A stretch of 64,000 nt of DNA, from assembly GCF_000373365.1 (NCBI RefSeq), contig NZ_KB891137.1:70199-134198 (forward strand), in the 5' to 3' direction. The translations under genes were made by a program, and so were the position numbers. Positions 8,450 through 16,090 of this stretch are shown piece by piece (position 1 is the first letter of the stretch; the number at the start of each line of letters is the position of its first letter). The notes below the pieces were generated by a model. The model searched no databases. It was not told the DNA's origin and was given only the letters and a program-made list of their open reading frames with translations. The DNA is from Parafrankia discariae (GTDB lineage Bacteria; Actinomycetota; Actinomycetes; Frankiales; Frankiaceae).

Positions 8450-9658
8450 ATGACGTCATCACTGCCGCTGGACTGGCTGATCTCCGTCGACGACCACGTC
8501 CTGGAGCCGCCGAACCTCTGGCTCGACCGGCTCCCGAAGAAGGACCACGACCGGGCCCCGCACATGGAGGTCGACGAGACGGGCATGGACTTCTGGGTCT
8601 ACGACGGCAAGAAGTTCCCCAGCTCGGGGCTGAGCGCCGTCGCCGGCAAGGAGAAGGAGGAGTTCAGCCCGGAGCCGCTGCGCTACAGCGAGATGCGGCC
8701 GGGCTGCTACGACGCCACGGCGCGCCTGGAGGACATGAACCGCGCCGGCATCCTCGCCTCGCTGTGTTTCCCGACCATCACCCGCTTCTGCGGCCAGCTG
8801 TTCTCGGAGGCCAGCGACCGTGAGTTCGGCCTGGTCTGCCTGAAGGCCTACAACGACTGGATGATCGAGGAGTGGTGCGGCAGCGCGCCCGGCCGCTACA
8901 TCCCGCTCACCCTCATCCCGCTGTGGGACCCGCGGCTCGCCGTGCAGGAGCTTGAGCGCTGCGCGGCAAAGGGGTCCACCACCTTCGCCTTCTCGGAGAA
9001 CCCGGCCCCGCTGGGCCTGCCGACCATCCACGACCGCGACGGGTACTGGGAGCCGGTCATGGCTGCCGCGAACGACCTGGAGATGGTCGCGTCGATGCAC
9101 GTCGGCTCCTCGTCGCAGGTGCCGAAGATCGCCCCCGACGCGCCGTTCATGGCGAACCTGACCTGGGGCGCGATGCGTACCTCGGGCGCCATGCTCTCCT
9201 GGCTGTTCAGCGGGATGTTCCAGCGGTACCCGAAGCTGAAGATCGCGCTCTCCGAGGGCGAGATCGGCTGGATGCCGTACTACCTGGAGCGCGCCGAGCA
9301 GGTGATCGACAAGCAGCGGCACTGGGTCAAGCGCGGGGTCCGCTTCCACGAGCACGGCGGGGCGGACGCCCTCGACCTGGACACCCTCGACATCCGGGCC
9401 AGCTTCCGCGAGCACGTGTTCGGCTGCTTCATCGACGACGCGCACGGCATCGCCAGCATCGACGAGATCGGCGAGGACAACATCATGTGCGAGACGGACT
9501 ACCCGCACTCCGACTCGACCTGGCCGAACTGCATCGACGTCGTGAAGAACCGGATCGGCCACCTGTCGGAGGAGGTCCAGTACAAGATCCTGCGCGGCAA
9601 CGCCGAGCGGCTGTACCGGTTCACCCCGGCCGAGCCGCCCGTGCTCGCGACGGCCTGA
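8450..9658 (+). CDS. Amidohydrolase family 2 (TIM-barrel hydrolase/decarboxylase)
   Basis: This 402-residue protein belongs to the amidohydrolase-2 group, which includes ACMSD-type decarboxylases and ring-opening or C-C hydrolases. The N-terminal metal motif appears as SVDDHVLEPPNLW and the C-terminal catalytic region as CETDYPHSDSTWPN. GGAGGGAACC precedes the ATG. It is followed two bases later by the ferredoxin gene. These genes are often found in actinobacterial P450/SDR/acyl-CoA catabolic operons, usually without assigned substrate. A decarboxylase or hydrolase role on a pathway intermediate is likely. Confidence 0.92.
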   Translation: MTSSLPLDWLISVDDHVLEPPNLWLDRLPKKDHDRAPHMEVDETGMDFWVYDGKKFPSSGLSAVAGKEKEEFSPEPLRYSEMRPGCYDATARLEDMNRAGILASLCFPTITRFCGQLFSEASDREFGLVCLKAYNDWMIEEWCGSAPGRYIPLTLIPLWDPRLAVQELERCAAKGSTTFAFSENPAPLGLPTIHDRDGYWEPVMAAANDLEMVASMHVGSSSQVPKIAPDAPFMANLTWGAMRTSGAMLSWLFSGMFQRYPKLKIALSEGEIGWMPYYLERAEQVIDKQRHWVKRGVRFHEHGGADALDLDTLDIRASFREHVFGCFIDDAHGIASIDEIGEDNIMCETDYPHSDSTWPNCIDVVKNRIGHLSEEVQYKILRGNAERLYRFTPAEPPVLATA

Positions 9659-9659
9659 C

Positions 9660-10037
9660 ATGACAGGGCGGGCACCGCTCGCGGTCGTCGACCGCGAGCG
9701 GTGTATCGGCAGCGGTATGTGCGTGGACTACGCGCCGGGCACCTTCACCCAGGACGAGCAGGCCAAGGCGGTCGTCCTCACCGAGACGGACGATCCGGCG
9801 GACGTGGTCGGCATCGCCGTCGAGTCGTGCCCGACCGGCGCGCTGCGTCTGACGCGGGACGCGGGTCTGGCGCCCGACGCGGGTCTGGCGCCCGACGCGG
9901 GTCTGACGCCCGACGCGGGTCTGACGCCCGACGCGGGTCTGACGCCCGACGCGGGTCTGACGCCCGACGCGGGTCTGGCGCCCGACGCGGGTCTGGCGCA
10001 GAGCACAGCCCCGGCGCAGGACGGAACAGGAGCGTGA
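9660..10037 (+). CDS. 3Fe-4S ferredoxin with repeat tail
   Basis: Residues 1-65 form a small P450-partner ferredoxin (VDRERCIGSGMCVDYAPGTF... and ESCPTGAL). The cysteine spacing CxxxxxC plus a distal CP matches the three-cysteine [3Fe-4S] type that donates electrons to class I P450s; the fourth cysteine is absent. Residues about 67-114 are eight copies of the hexapeptide DAGL(A/T)P encoded by an 18-bp tandem repeat. Such a tail is not part of the family, whose members are about 65-70 residues. The gene lies 1 bp after the amidohydrolase stop and upstream of the SDR and P450, so it likely serves the cluster's P450s. Confidence 0.92.
   Translation: MTGRAPLAVVDRERCIGSGMCVDYAPGTFTQDEQAKAVVLTETDDPADVVGIAVESCPTGALRLTRDAGLAPDAGLAPDAGLTPDAGLTPDAGLTPDAGLTPDAGLAPDAGLAQSTAPAQDGTGA
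9858..10001 (+). repeat. Eight-copy 18-bp in-frame tandem repeat
   Basis: Eight 18-bp units (first GACGCGGGTCTGGCGCCC at 9858-9875, last at 9984-10001) encode DAGLAP or DAGLTP. Units 3-6 carry ACG (Thr) where the flanking ones carry GCG (Ala), so the array consists of two unit types in blocks. It keeps the reading frame and ends 36 bp before the stop. Confidence 0.97.
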
Positions 10038-10042
10038 CGAGC

Positions 10043-10822
10043 ATGATGCTCGACGGCAAGATCGCCGTGGTGATGGGTGCCGGCTCGGGGGTCGGCCGCG
10101 CCTCGGCACTGCGGTTCGCCGAGGAGGGCGCCCGCGTGCTGTGCGCCGACATCCGGCCCGAGGGGATCAAGGAGACGGCGGCCGCGATCGAGGCGGCCGG
10201 CGGCACCGCGTCCGCGGCCGAGTGCGACGTCTCGCGGGAGGCCGACGTGGCCGCCGCGATCGAGGCGGCCGTAGGGCAGTTCGGCCGGATCGACATCGTC
10301 TTCAACAACGTCGGCGTCCCGACCCCGCGGCTGGGCGCGAAGCTGGAGGACCACACCGCCGAGGACTTCCAGCGCCTCGTCGCGGTCAACTTCGGCGGCG
10401 TGTTCAACGGCTGCAAGCAGGCGGTGCTGCAGTTCAAGCGGCAGGGCGGCGGCGGGGCGATCCTCAACACCGGGTCGGTCGCCGGCCTCGTCGCCTGGGG
10501 TGGTTCCGTCTACGGCGCCACCAAGGGCGCGGTGCACCAGCTGACCCGCGCGGTCGCCATCGAGGGCGCGCCGTTCGGCATCCGGGCGAACGCGATCTGC
10601 CCGGCCGGGATGCCGCACACCAACTTCATGGCCGCCGGCGGGCTGACCGTCTCGGGGGAGGCCCGGGAGAAGATGGTGGAGAACGTCGGGGCGACCCATC
10701 CGCTCGGCCGCCCGATCACGGCCGAGGACTGCGCCGAGGCCGCCGTCTACCTGGTCTCCGACCGGGCGCTCAACATCACCGGTGTGCTGCTGCCGGTCGA
10801 CGGCGGATACGTGGCCAGGTGA
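10043..10822 (+). CDS. SDR family oxidoreductase
   Basis: This 259-residue classical short-chain dehydrogenase/reductase has the cofactor motif GAGSGVGR (residues ~11-18), the NNVG strand, catalytic Ser in NTGSVAGL and YGATK. It would interconvert an alcohol and ketone using NAD(P)H. ATG 10043 is preferred because AGGAG lies 10 nt upstream; a GTG at 10034 overlapping the ferredoxin stop is too close to that site. It is followed 4 bp later by a P450. Oxidation of the hydroxyl made by the neighbouring P450 is a reasonable role. Confidence 0.94.
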   Translation: MMLDGKIAVVMGAGSGVGRASALRFAEEGARVLCADIRPEGIKETAAAIEAAGGTASAAECDVSREADVAAAIEAAVGQFGRIDIVFNNVGVPTPRLGAKLEDHTAEDFQRLVAVNFGGVFNGCKQAVLQFKRQGGGGAILNTGSVAGLVAWGGSVYGATKGAVHQLTRAVAIEGAPFGIRANAICPAGMPHTNFMAAGGLTVSGEAREKMVENVGATHPLGRPITAEDCAEAAVYLVSDRALNITGVLLPVDGGYVAR

Positions 10823-10826
10823 CTCG

Positions 10827-12074
10827 ATGAGTACCACGGCCACTCTCGACCGCGAGCGGGTCCGCCAGCTGTTCGACCTGCGCAGCAGCTACAACGTGCA
10901 CATGGGCGGCGGTTACCGGGAGGACCCGTACCCGGTCTGGCACCGGCTGCGCGAGCAGGCCCCGGTGCACCCGGGGATCGTCCACGAGCTGACCGGCTTC
11001 GCCGGCCCGGCGATGTTCTCCGGGCTGCCGTACCCCGACCGCCCGCACTTCTCCGCCTTCGGCTACGCCGCCTGCGACGCCGCCTACCGCAACCCCGACG
11101 TGTTCGCGTCGGCGGCCGGGCCGGTGGATCCCAACAACGGCCCGTACGGCGCGACGAACAGCATGCTGTCGATGGGCGGGAGGCAGCACCGCCGGTACCG
11201 GGGGCTGGTCCAGCCCTCGTTCGTGCCGGGCAAGGCGAAATGGTGGATCAGCAAGTGGATCGAGGAGACCGTCGGCCTGCTCATCGACGGGTTCGTCGAC
11301 GCGGGCCGCGCCGAGCTGAACGTGGACTTCTGCGCGGCCATCCCGGTGCTCACGATCACCAGCAGCTTCGGGGTGCCCGTCGAGCAGGCGCTCGACATCC
11401 GCGCCGCGCTGACCAGGCCGGACGAGATCGTCCGGATGCTCGCGCCGATCGTCGCCGCCCGGCGCGCGCAACCGCGGGACGACCTGATCAGCATCCTGGT
11501 GCAGGCCGAGATGACCGACGAGAGCGGGGTCACCCACCGGCTCACCGACGCCGAGATCTACTCCTTCTCGGTGCTGCTGCTGACCGCCGGCTCCGGGACC
11601 ACCTGGAAGCAGATGGGCATCACGCTCACCGCGCTGCTGCAGCACCCCGAGGCGCTGGCCGCGGTGCGCGCGGACCGCTCGCTGCTCCGGCCGGCGATCG
11701 AGGAGTCGCTACGCTGGTCACCCACCGACCCGATGTTCTCCCGCTGGGTGACCGAGGACGTCGACTTCTTCGGCGTGCACATGCCGGCCGGGTCGGTGCT
11801 GCACCTGTGCATCGGCGCGGCCAACCGTGACCCGGCCCGCTGGGACCGCCCGGACGAGTACGACATCACCCGCCCCCTGCGGCCGTCCCTCGCGTTCGGC
11901 GGGGGCGCCCACGTCTGCCTGGGCATGCACGTGGCCCGGGCCGAGATGCGGGTCGGGATCGGGGCGCTGCTCGACCGGCTCCCCGACCTGCGGCTCGACC
12001 CCGACCGTGAGGCGCCCCGCTTCATCGGCATGTACGAGCGTGGCGCGACCGAGATCCCCGTCGTCTTCGGGTAG
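10827..12074 (+). CDS. Cytochrome P450
   Basis: This complete 415-residue P450 carries the I-helix LLTAGSGTTWKQMG, the ExxR motif in EESLRW, and the heme loop FGGGAHVCLGMHVARAEM with the axial cysteine. It is cytosolic and would need the ferredoxin encoded just upstream plus a reductase not present in the window. The ATG sits 4 bp after the SDR stop, so the two are co-transcribed. Substrate is unknown; cluster context suggests a hydrophobic acid or terpenoid-like molecule. The region between the N-terminus and the C-helix (FSGLPYPDRPHFSAFG) is atypical for the family. Confidence 0.95.
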   Translation: MSTTATLDRERVRQLFDLRSSYNVHMGGGYREDPYPVWHRLREQAPVHPGIVHELTGFAGPAMFSGLPYPDRPHFSAFGYAACDAAYRNPDVFASAAGPVDPNNGPYGATNSMLSMGGRQHRRYRGLVQPSFVPGKAKWWISKWIEETVGLLIDGFVDAGRAELNVDFCAAIPVLTITSSFGVPVEQALDIRAALTRPDEIVRMLAPIVAARRAQPRDDLISILVQAEMTDESGVTHRLTDAEIYSFSVLLLTAGSGTTWKQMGITLTALLQHPEALAAVRADRSLLRPAIEESLRWSPTDPMFSRWVTEDVDFFGVHMPAGSVLHLCIGAANRDPARWDRPDEYDITRPLRPSLAFGGGAHVCLGMHVARAEMRVGIGALLDRLPDLRLDPDREAPRFIGMYERGATEIPVVFG

Positions 12075-12104
12075 TCCCGAGACACCGGGGGTGAGGAGAC
12101 ACCC

Positions 12105-12539
12105 ATGAGCGAGCCCGGATACACCGCCCCGGACCTGAGTCTGCGCGGGGCCGAGCACGTCGCGCGTTACCGGGAGACCGACGGTGAGGTCGGCTACCTC
12201 TGGAACGGCGTGCCGACCCTGCTGCTGACCACGGTCGGCCGGCAGTCCGGCGAGAAGCGCACCTCGGCCCTGATCTTCGCCCGGGACGGCGACGACTACC
12301 TCGTCGTGGCGTCCACCGGCGGGGCACCGCGGCACCCGGCCTGGTACTGGAACCTGACGGCGCGTCCCGAGGCCGAGATCCAGGTCCGCGGCCTGCACCT
12401 GCCGGTAGTGGCCCGGACGGCGTCCGAGGACGAGAAGCCCCGGCTCTGGAAGATCGTGACCGCGAGCTGGCCCAACTACGACGTCTACCAGACCCGCACG
12501 GACCGGGTCATCCCGGTCGTCGCCCTCACCCCGTCCTGA
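12105..12539 (+). CDS. F420-dependent nitroreductase family protein (Ddn-like)
   Basis: This 144-residue protein matches the deazaflavin-dependent nitroreductase family (pfam DUF385), recognised by LLLTTVGRQSGEKRTSALIFARDGDDYLVVAS and by HPAWYWNLTARPEAEIQV. Characterised members bind the deazaflavin cofactor F420 and reduce quinones or nitroimidazoles; the physiological substrates are mostly unknown. TGAGGAG precedes the ATG. Its place in the P450 operon suggests a reductive step or protection against quinone-like products. The cofactor assignment is by family, not shown here. Confidence 0.92.
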   Translation: MSEPGYTAPDLSLRGAEHVARYRETDGEVGYLWNGVPTLLLTTVGRQSGEKRTSALIFARDGDDYLVVASTGGAPRHPAWYWNLTARPEAEIQVRGLHLPVVARTASEDEKPRLWKIVTASWPNYDVYQTRTDRVIPVVALTPS

Positions 12540-12596
12540 GAAACCGGCCGCGGCCGCGGGAAACCTGCTGCGGCCGCGATGAAAGGAGCAGTACGG

Positions 12597-13664
12597 ATGA
12601 GCGTCGCACCGGTCTTCGCCAAGGGCCGGGACCTCGACGCCACGGTCGAGATCCTGCGCCCGTGGCTCGCGGCCCGATTAGGCGTCGACGACCTCACAGT
12701 CGGCGAGCTGACCTATCCGATCGGGGCCGGGGTCTCCAACGAGACGCTCCTGCTCGAAGCCCGCTCGGCGGGCCGCGTCGACGACCTGGTCCTGCGGATC
12801 GGGCCCCGGCCCGAACACCAGATGTTCCTCGACCCCCGGTTCCGGATGCAGTACGACCTGCTGGCCGCCCTGCGCCGCGACGGCTCGGTGCGTGTCCCGG
12901 AGCCGCTGTGGTTCGAGGACGACGCCGCGATCCTCGGGCAGCCGTTCTTCGTGATGCGCCGGATGCGCGGCCGGGTGCCGGTCAGCATGCCGGTCTACAA
13001 CAAGACGGGCTGGCTGACGGAGGCGACACCCGCCCAGCGGCGGACCCTGTGGGAGAGCGCGGTGCGCCAGCTCGCCGCCATCCACGTGATGCCCGTGGAC
13101 GAGGTGGGCTTCGTCGACCTCGCAGAGCTGGGCAGCACCGGCCCCGAGCAGCAGCTCACCTACTGGAACCGCTTCGCGGCGTGGGCGCTCGAGGACGAGA
13201 TCCCCGACGCCGTGCGCACCCTGTTCGAGTGGCTGGCCGCGAACCGGCCCACCGAGCCCGTGCCCGGCCTGTCCTGGGGCGACGCCCGGATCGGCAACAT
13301 GATGTTCGGCGCCGACTTCGAGGTCGTCGGCGTCATGGACTGGGAGCAGGCGTCGCTGGCCGGCCCGATGGCCGATCTCGGCTGGTGGCTGCACTTCGAC
13401 GAGATCCACAGCTCCTTCCAGGGCCTGGCGCGCCTCGACGGCCTCGGCACCCGGCAGGAGACCATCGACCTCTGGGAGGAGCTGACCGGCCGGCGGGTCG
13501 AGAACCTGCTCTGGCACGAGGTCTTCGCCTGCGTCAAGACGGCCCTGCTCGGCCTGCACACCCGCCGGTCGATGCGGCTCCCGGTGGCGGGCCGCTCGGA
13601 GCGCGGCCCCTACCTGCAACGCGCCTACCGCCTGCTCGACCTGAACCTGGAGGAACTGCCGTGA
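12597..13664 (+). CDS. APH-fold phosphotransferase (aminoglycoside kinase-like), first copy
   Basis: This 355-residue protein has the APH/choline-kinase fold: GAGVSNETLLLEA near the N-terminus, the catalytic-loop variant LSWGDARIGNMMF and the metal-binding VMDWEQ. The catalytic loop reads GDARIGN rather than HGDxxxxN, which is typical for the acyl-CoA-dehydrogenase-linked APH group. ATG 12597 is preferred because the upstream ATG at 12579 lies inside the AAAGGAG ribosome-binding site. It overlaps the next APH-type gene by 4 bp. It probably phosphorylates a pathway alcohol rather than an aminoglycoside, but no substrate can be named. Confidence 0.9.
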   Translation: MSVAPVFAKGRDLDATVEILRPWLAARLGVDDLTVGELTYPIGAGVSNETLLLEARSAGRVDDLVLRIGPRPEHQMFLDPRFRMQYDLLAALRRDGSVRVPEPLWFEDDAAILGQPFFVMRRMRGRVPVSMPVYNKTGWLTEATPAQRRTLWESAVRQLAAIHVMPVDEVGFVDLAELGSTGPEQQLTYWNRFAAWALEDEIPDAVRTLFEWLAANRPTEPVPGLSWGDARIGNMMFGADFEVVGVMDWEQASLAGPMADLGWWLHFDEIHSSFQGLARLDGLGTRQETIDLWEELTGRRVENLLWHEVFACVKTALLGLHTRRSMRLPVAGRSERGPYLQRAYRLLDLNLEELP

Positions 13665-14716
13665 CCCTGCCGGGCGGCCCCGCGCCGTGGGACGAGGACG
13701 TCGTACGGTCACCGGAGTGGCTGACCGCGCTGCTGGGTGAGTCGTGGCCCGGGGCCGTCGTCACCGGCACGACGGTGACGCAGCGGCTGCAGACCGTCGC
13801 GACGAAGGTGCGCTTCCAGGTCGGGTACGCGGAGCCGGTCGACGGGGCGCGGTCGGTCGACGGGGCGCCGGCGGCGCTGTGCGCCAAGGGGTACTTCAAC
13901 CCCGCCGTCCGCGGGCGCGGCACCCGGGTCGAGGCCGACTTCTACCGGAACTGGGCCGCCACCCTGCCGGTGCGGACCCCGCCGTGCGTGTACGCCGCGG
14001 TCGACGAGGAGACGAACCACGCGCTCGTCCTGATGGAGGACCTGGTCGAGGCCGGCGCCACCTTCCTCGACCCGCTCGTCGGCTACACCGCCGAGCAGAC
14101 CACCGGCACCCTCGACCAGCTCGCCGCCCTGCACGCGGCGACGTGGGAGGACAAGGGCGAGCTGACCGCCGCGTTCCCGCCCCGGCTCGCCTCGCTCGCC
14201 CGGGTCCTGGCGCCCGAGCGGCTCCAGACCCAGCTCGACGACGGCCGGGTGCCGGCGGTGCCCGCCGACGTCCGCCGCGCGGACCGGCTGCTGGCGGCGA
14301 TGGGCCGACTGGCCGCGATCACCGACCAGCCGCGCTGCCTCGTCCACGGCGACCTGCACACCGGCAACGTCTACGAGCTGGCCGACGGCTCCCCCGGGCT
14401 CATCGACTGGCAGGTGGTCCAGCACGGCGGGTGGGCGCTGGACGTCGGCTACCACCTGGCGGCGGTGCTGGATCCCGACGAGCGGGCCCGCTCGGAGCGG
14501 GACCTGCTCGACCACTACCTCGGCCGGCTGGCCGCGCACGGCGTCACCCCGCCCGCGCGCGAGGACGCCTGGTGGGCGTACCGGGCGCACCTGCCCTACG
14601 GCTTCTACCTGTGGGCGATCACCCGGGCGGTGGACCGCCCGATCGTGGAGCACCTGACCGGGCGACTCGGCCTCGCCGTGGCCTACCACGGCAGCCTGGA
14701 CCTGCTCGGAGTCTGA
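13661..14716 (+). CDS. APH-fold phosphotransferase, second copy
   Basis: This 351-residue kinase-fold protein carries the canonical catalytic loop LVHGDLHTGNVY and the metal motif LIDWQ, and resembles the DUF1679/EcKinase-like branch of small-molecule kinases. It starts with a GTG overlapping the stop of the preceding APH gene, so the two are translationally coupled and may act together or on alternative substrates. The two proteins are not close copies: their catalytic loops differ. It ends the + strand operon. Two similar genes in a row in a P450/CoA cluster point to phosphorylation of a hydroxylated intermediate. Confidence 0.9.
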   Translation: MTLPGGPAPWDEDVVRSPEWLTALLGESWPGAVVTGTTVTQRLQTVATKVRFQVGYAEPVDGARSVDGAPAALCAKGYFNPAVRGRGTRVEADFYRNWAATLPVRTPPCVYAAVDEETNHALVLMEDLVEAGATFLDPLVGYTAEQTTGTLDQLAALHAATWEDKGELTAAFPPRLASLARVLAPERLQTQLDDGRVPAVPADVRRADRLLAAMGRLAAITDQPRCLVHGDLHTGNVYELADGSPGLIDWQVVQHGGWALDVGYHLAAVLDPDERARSERDLLDHYLGRLAAHGVTPPAREDAWWAYRAHLPYGFYLWAITRAVDRPIVEHLTGRLGLAVAYHGSLDLLGV

Positions 14717-14742
14717 GAACCGATCGGAGTCTGAGAACCGAC
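14707..14742 (+). repeat. 18-bp tandem duplication over a stop codon
   Basis: Two adjacent 18-bp units (CGGAGTCTGAGAACCGAT then the same with a final C) span the stop codon of the second phosphotransferase, so the last codons and stop are duplicated downstream. It does not affect the protein. Confidence 0.95.
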
Positions 14743-14965
14743 CCGGGGACCCGGGACACCGCGCGGTCGCCCCGGCTTCCGACGCCCCCGACGTGGCGAA
14801 GATGACGATCGGCAACGCGCCGTCGAAGACCTGCCCGACGACCACGACCACTCCGCCACGGTGTCGGCCCGCTCCCACGCGCCGGCCCGCTCCCACGCCC
14901 ATCCCCAGGCACCGGGCCACGGCTGGTCCCAGCCGGGCCGCCGGCACGGTCGAGGGCACCGAGCC

Positions 14966-15001
14966 GAGGAAATCGCTGTCCGGGAGGAAATCGCTGTCCG
15001 G
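14966..15001. repeat. 18-bp tandem duplication
   Basis: Two exact adjacent copies of GAGGAAATCGCTGTCCGG occur at 14966-14983 and 14984-15001 in non-coding sequence. Confidence 0.96.
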
Positions 15002-15114
15002 TTCGATGCCGCACTTTCCCGCCGGGAAACCGCACGCGCTCCACCCGGACCGGGCGGGCTGTCTGACAGCATTCGACGCCGCCGTCGACCGCGCGGTCGA
15101 GGCCGGGTGCATCC

Positions 15115-15161
15115 TCCGGCGGGGCGACGATCCGTACAGTACGGATCGTCGCCCCGCCGGA
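15115..15161. repeat. Perfect 23-bp inverted repeat with 1-nt centre
   Basis: Arms at 15115-15137 and 15139-15161 are exact reverse complements around the single base at 15138. The inner arms read GATCCGTAC / GTACGGATC. Such a long stem with almost no loop is unlike a standard terminator and could be a cruciform-forming element, a degenerate mobile-element end or an unusual bidirectional terminator between convergent genes. The core TACGGATCG recurs three more times downstream within 80 bp. Confidence 0.95.
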
Positions 15162-15410
15162 TCGCGGTTGGTACGGATCGGAGTTGGTACGGATCGCGGA
15201 TCGCGGTCAGTACGGATCGTGGCTGGTCGGGTCAGTTCTCGCGGGTGCCACCCCCGCGGCGTCGGGCCGGAACTCCCGACGGCATCAGGCAGCCTCGGGT
15301 AAGCAGCACGCTCGCCCGGATTCGCGGGCGCGGGCGGGGCGATTCCCTGGGTCGCTCCAGCCGCCGCGGCGCGACACCGCCGGCGCAGCGGCCCGCGGGC
15401 AGGGGCCCGG

Positions 15411-15641
15411 TCACGCCGCGGTACCGAAGGCCATCAGGCCCAGCATTCCGAACGCGGCGACGATCACGGCCAGGCTCGCGGTGGTGGCGAGGAACGCCGA
15501 CCTGCGGTCGGCGACGTCCGCCCGCTCGGCGAGATACGCCCGGTCGGCGACGTGGGCCCGGTAGACCCGGTAGGCCCGGTCGACGCGGCGCACGTGCGGA
15601 CGCCGGACGGCCCGCCGCCGGGTGCTGTGCCGGCCGCTCAT
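15411..15641 (-). CDS. Small membrane protein of unknown function
   Basis: This 76-residue protein has an Arg-rich cytoplasmic N-terminus with alternating ADRAYLAERADVADR-like heptads, followed by one hydrophobic segment (SLAVIVAAFGMLGLMAFG) near the C-terminus. Third codon positions are strongly GC, as in real genes here. The charged repeat could form a short amphipathic helix. The ATG at 15641 lacks a strong ribosome-binding site, and a GTG at 15707 in the same frame would add 22 residues. I do not recognise a family. It is transcribed away from the esterase gene's 3' end region and its neighbours give no hint of function. Confidence 0.55.
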   Translation of the reverse strand: MSGRHSTRRRAVRRPHVRRVDRAYRVYRAHVADRAYLAERADVADRRSAFLATTASLAVIVAAFGMLGLMAFGTAA

Positions 15642-16090
15642 GACGCGCGGGGCCCGCGACGAGCGGAGAAACCCGGGAGGAAGCCGTCCGCCTTCCGTTG
15701 TGAACACGTTGACGCGGGAACCTCGGCCGCGCCGGCCGGAGACATGGTGGCCGCGCCTGTCCGGGGGCAGACGGTGCCGTCTTCTCCACCCATCGATGAC
15801 CGCTCCGTTTCGCTAGATGGCCTGCGCCGTACTGGATCTACCCCATTCGCGCCGACACACAGGGCAGGTGTGCCGGCGGGCGGGGCGCCAGGAGCCGCCG
15901 ACCTCGTCGCCGCCCGCCCCCGACTGGGATAGTGGAACCGTAGAGGCTTCCGTGGGAGCGAGTGGAGCGTCTGCCAGTCGGGCATGAAAGGTAGCCGGCG
16001 TGTTACGGCCAGAGTCCACCTACCGACGGGCGGCGAACGGGTCGGGGCCGGGCGCGGGCCCGGAAACGGAGCCCCGGGCGGGGCCCGGAA
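15642..16090. other. Intergenic region, nothing assigned
   Basis: This 449-bp gap lies between the 3' end of the esterase gene and the start of the small membrane protein, both on the minus strand. A short minus-strand open frame at 15813-16019 ends in an Arg-rich CPVCRREW sequence, but with a single CxxC and no ribosome-binding site I do not call it a gene. No terminator or riboswitch was recognised. Confidence 0.4.

Larger units (their letters stand above)
14743..15410. other. Gene-poor intergenic region with repeats
   Basis: This interval between the convergent phosphotransferase and small membrane protein has no ORF I can support; open frames on both strands are low-complexity Pro/Arg/Thr strings. 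It holds an 18-bp tandem duplication at 14966-15001, a 47-bp perfect inverted repeat at 15115-15161, and further copies of TACGGATCG at 15172, 15188 and 15213. Confidence 0.6.

Noticed and set aside
9858..10001. CRISPR-like repeat array
   Set aside because: Repeats are contiguous 18-bp units without spacers, in frame inside the ferredoxin gene, and no cas genes are near.
1..14716. Natural-product biosynthetic cluster
   Set aside because: P450s, SDRs and TetR are present, but there is no polyketide, peptide or terpene synthase; CoA-transferase, aldehyde dehydrogenase and amidohydrolase fit catabolism better.
13709..15112. Long open frame antisense to the second phosphotransferase
   Set aside because: GC-rich shadow of a real gene: Arg/Gly/Pro-rich, no motifs, and its codon third positions are those of the sense strand.
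15172..15221. Origin iterons from repeated TACGGATCG
   Set aside because: Only four copies, irregular spacing, and no replication gene is in the window.
15813..16019. Small zinc-finger-like ORF ending CPVCRREW
   Set aside because: Only one CxxC, no ribosome-binding site and poor codon usage.
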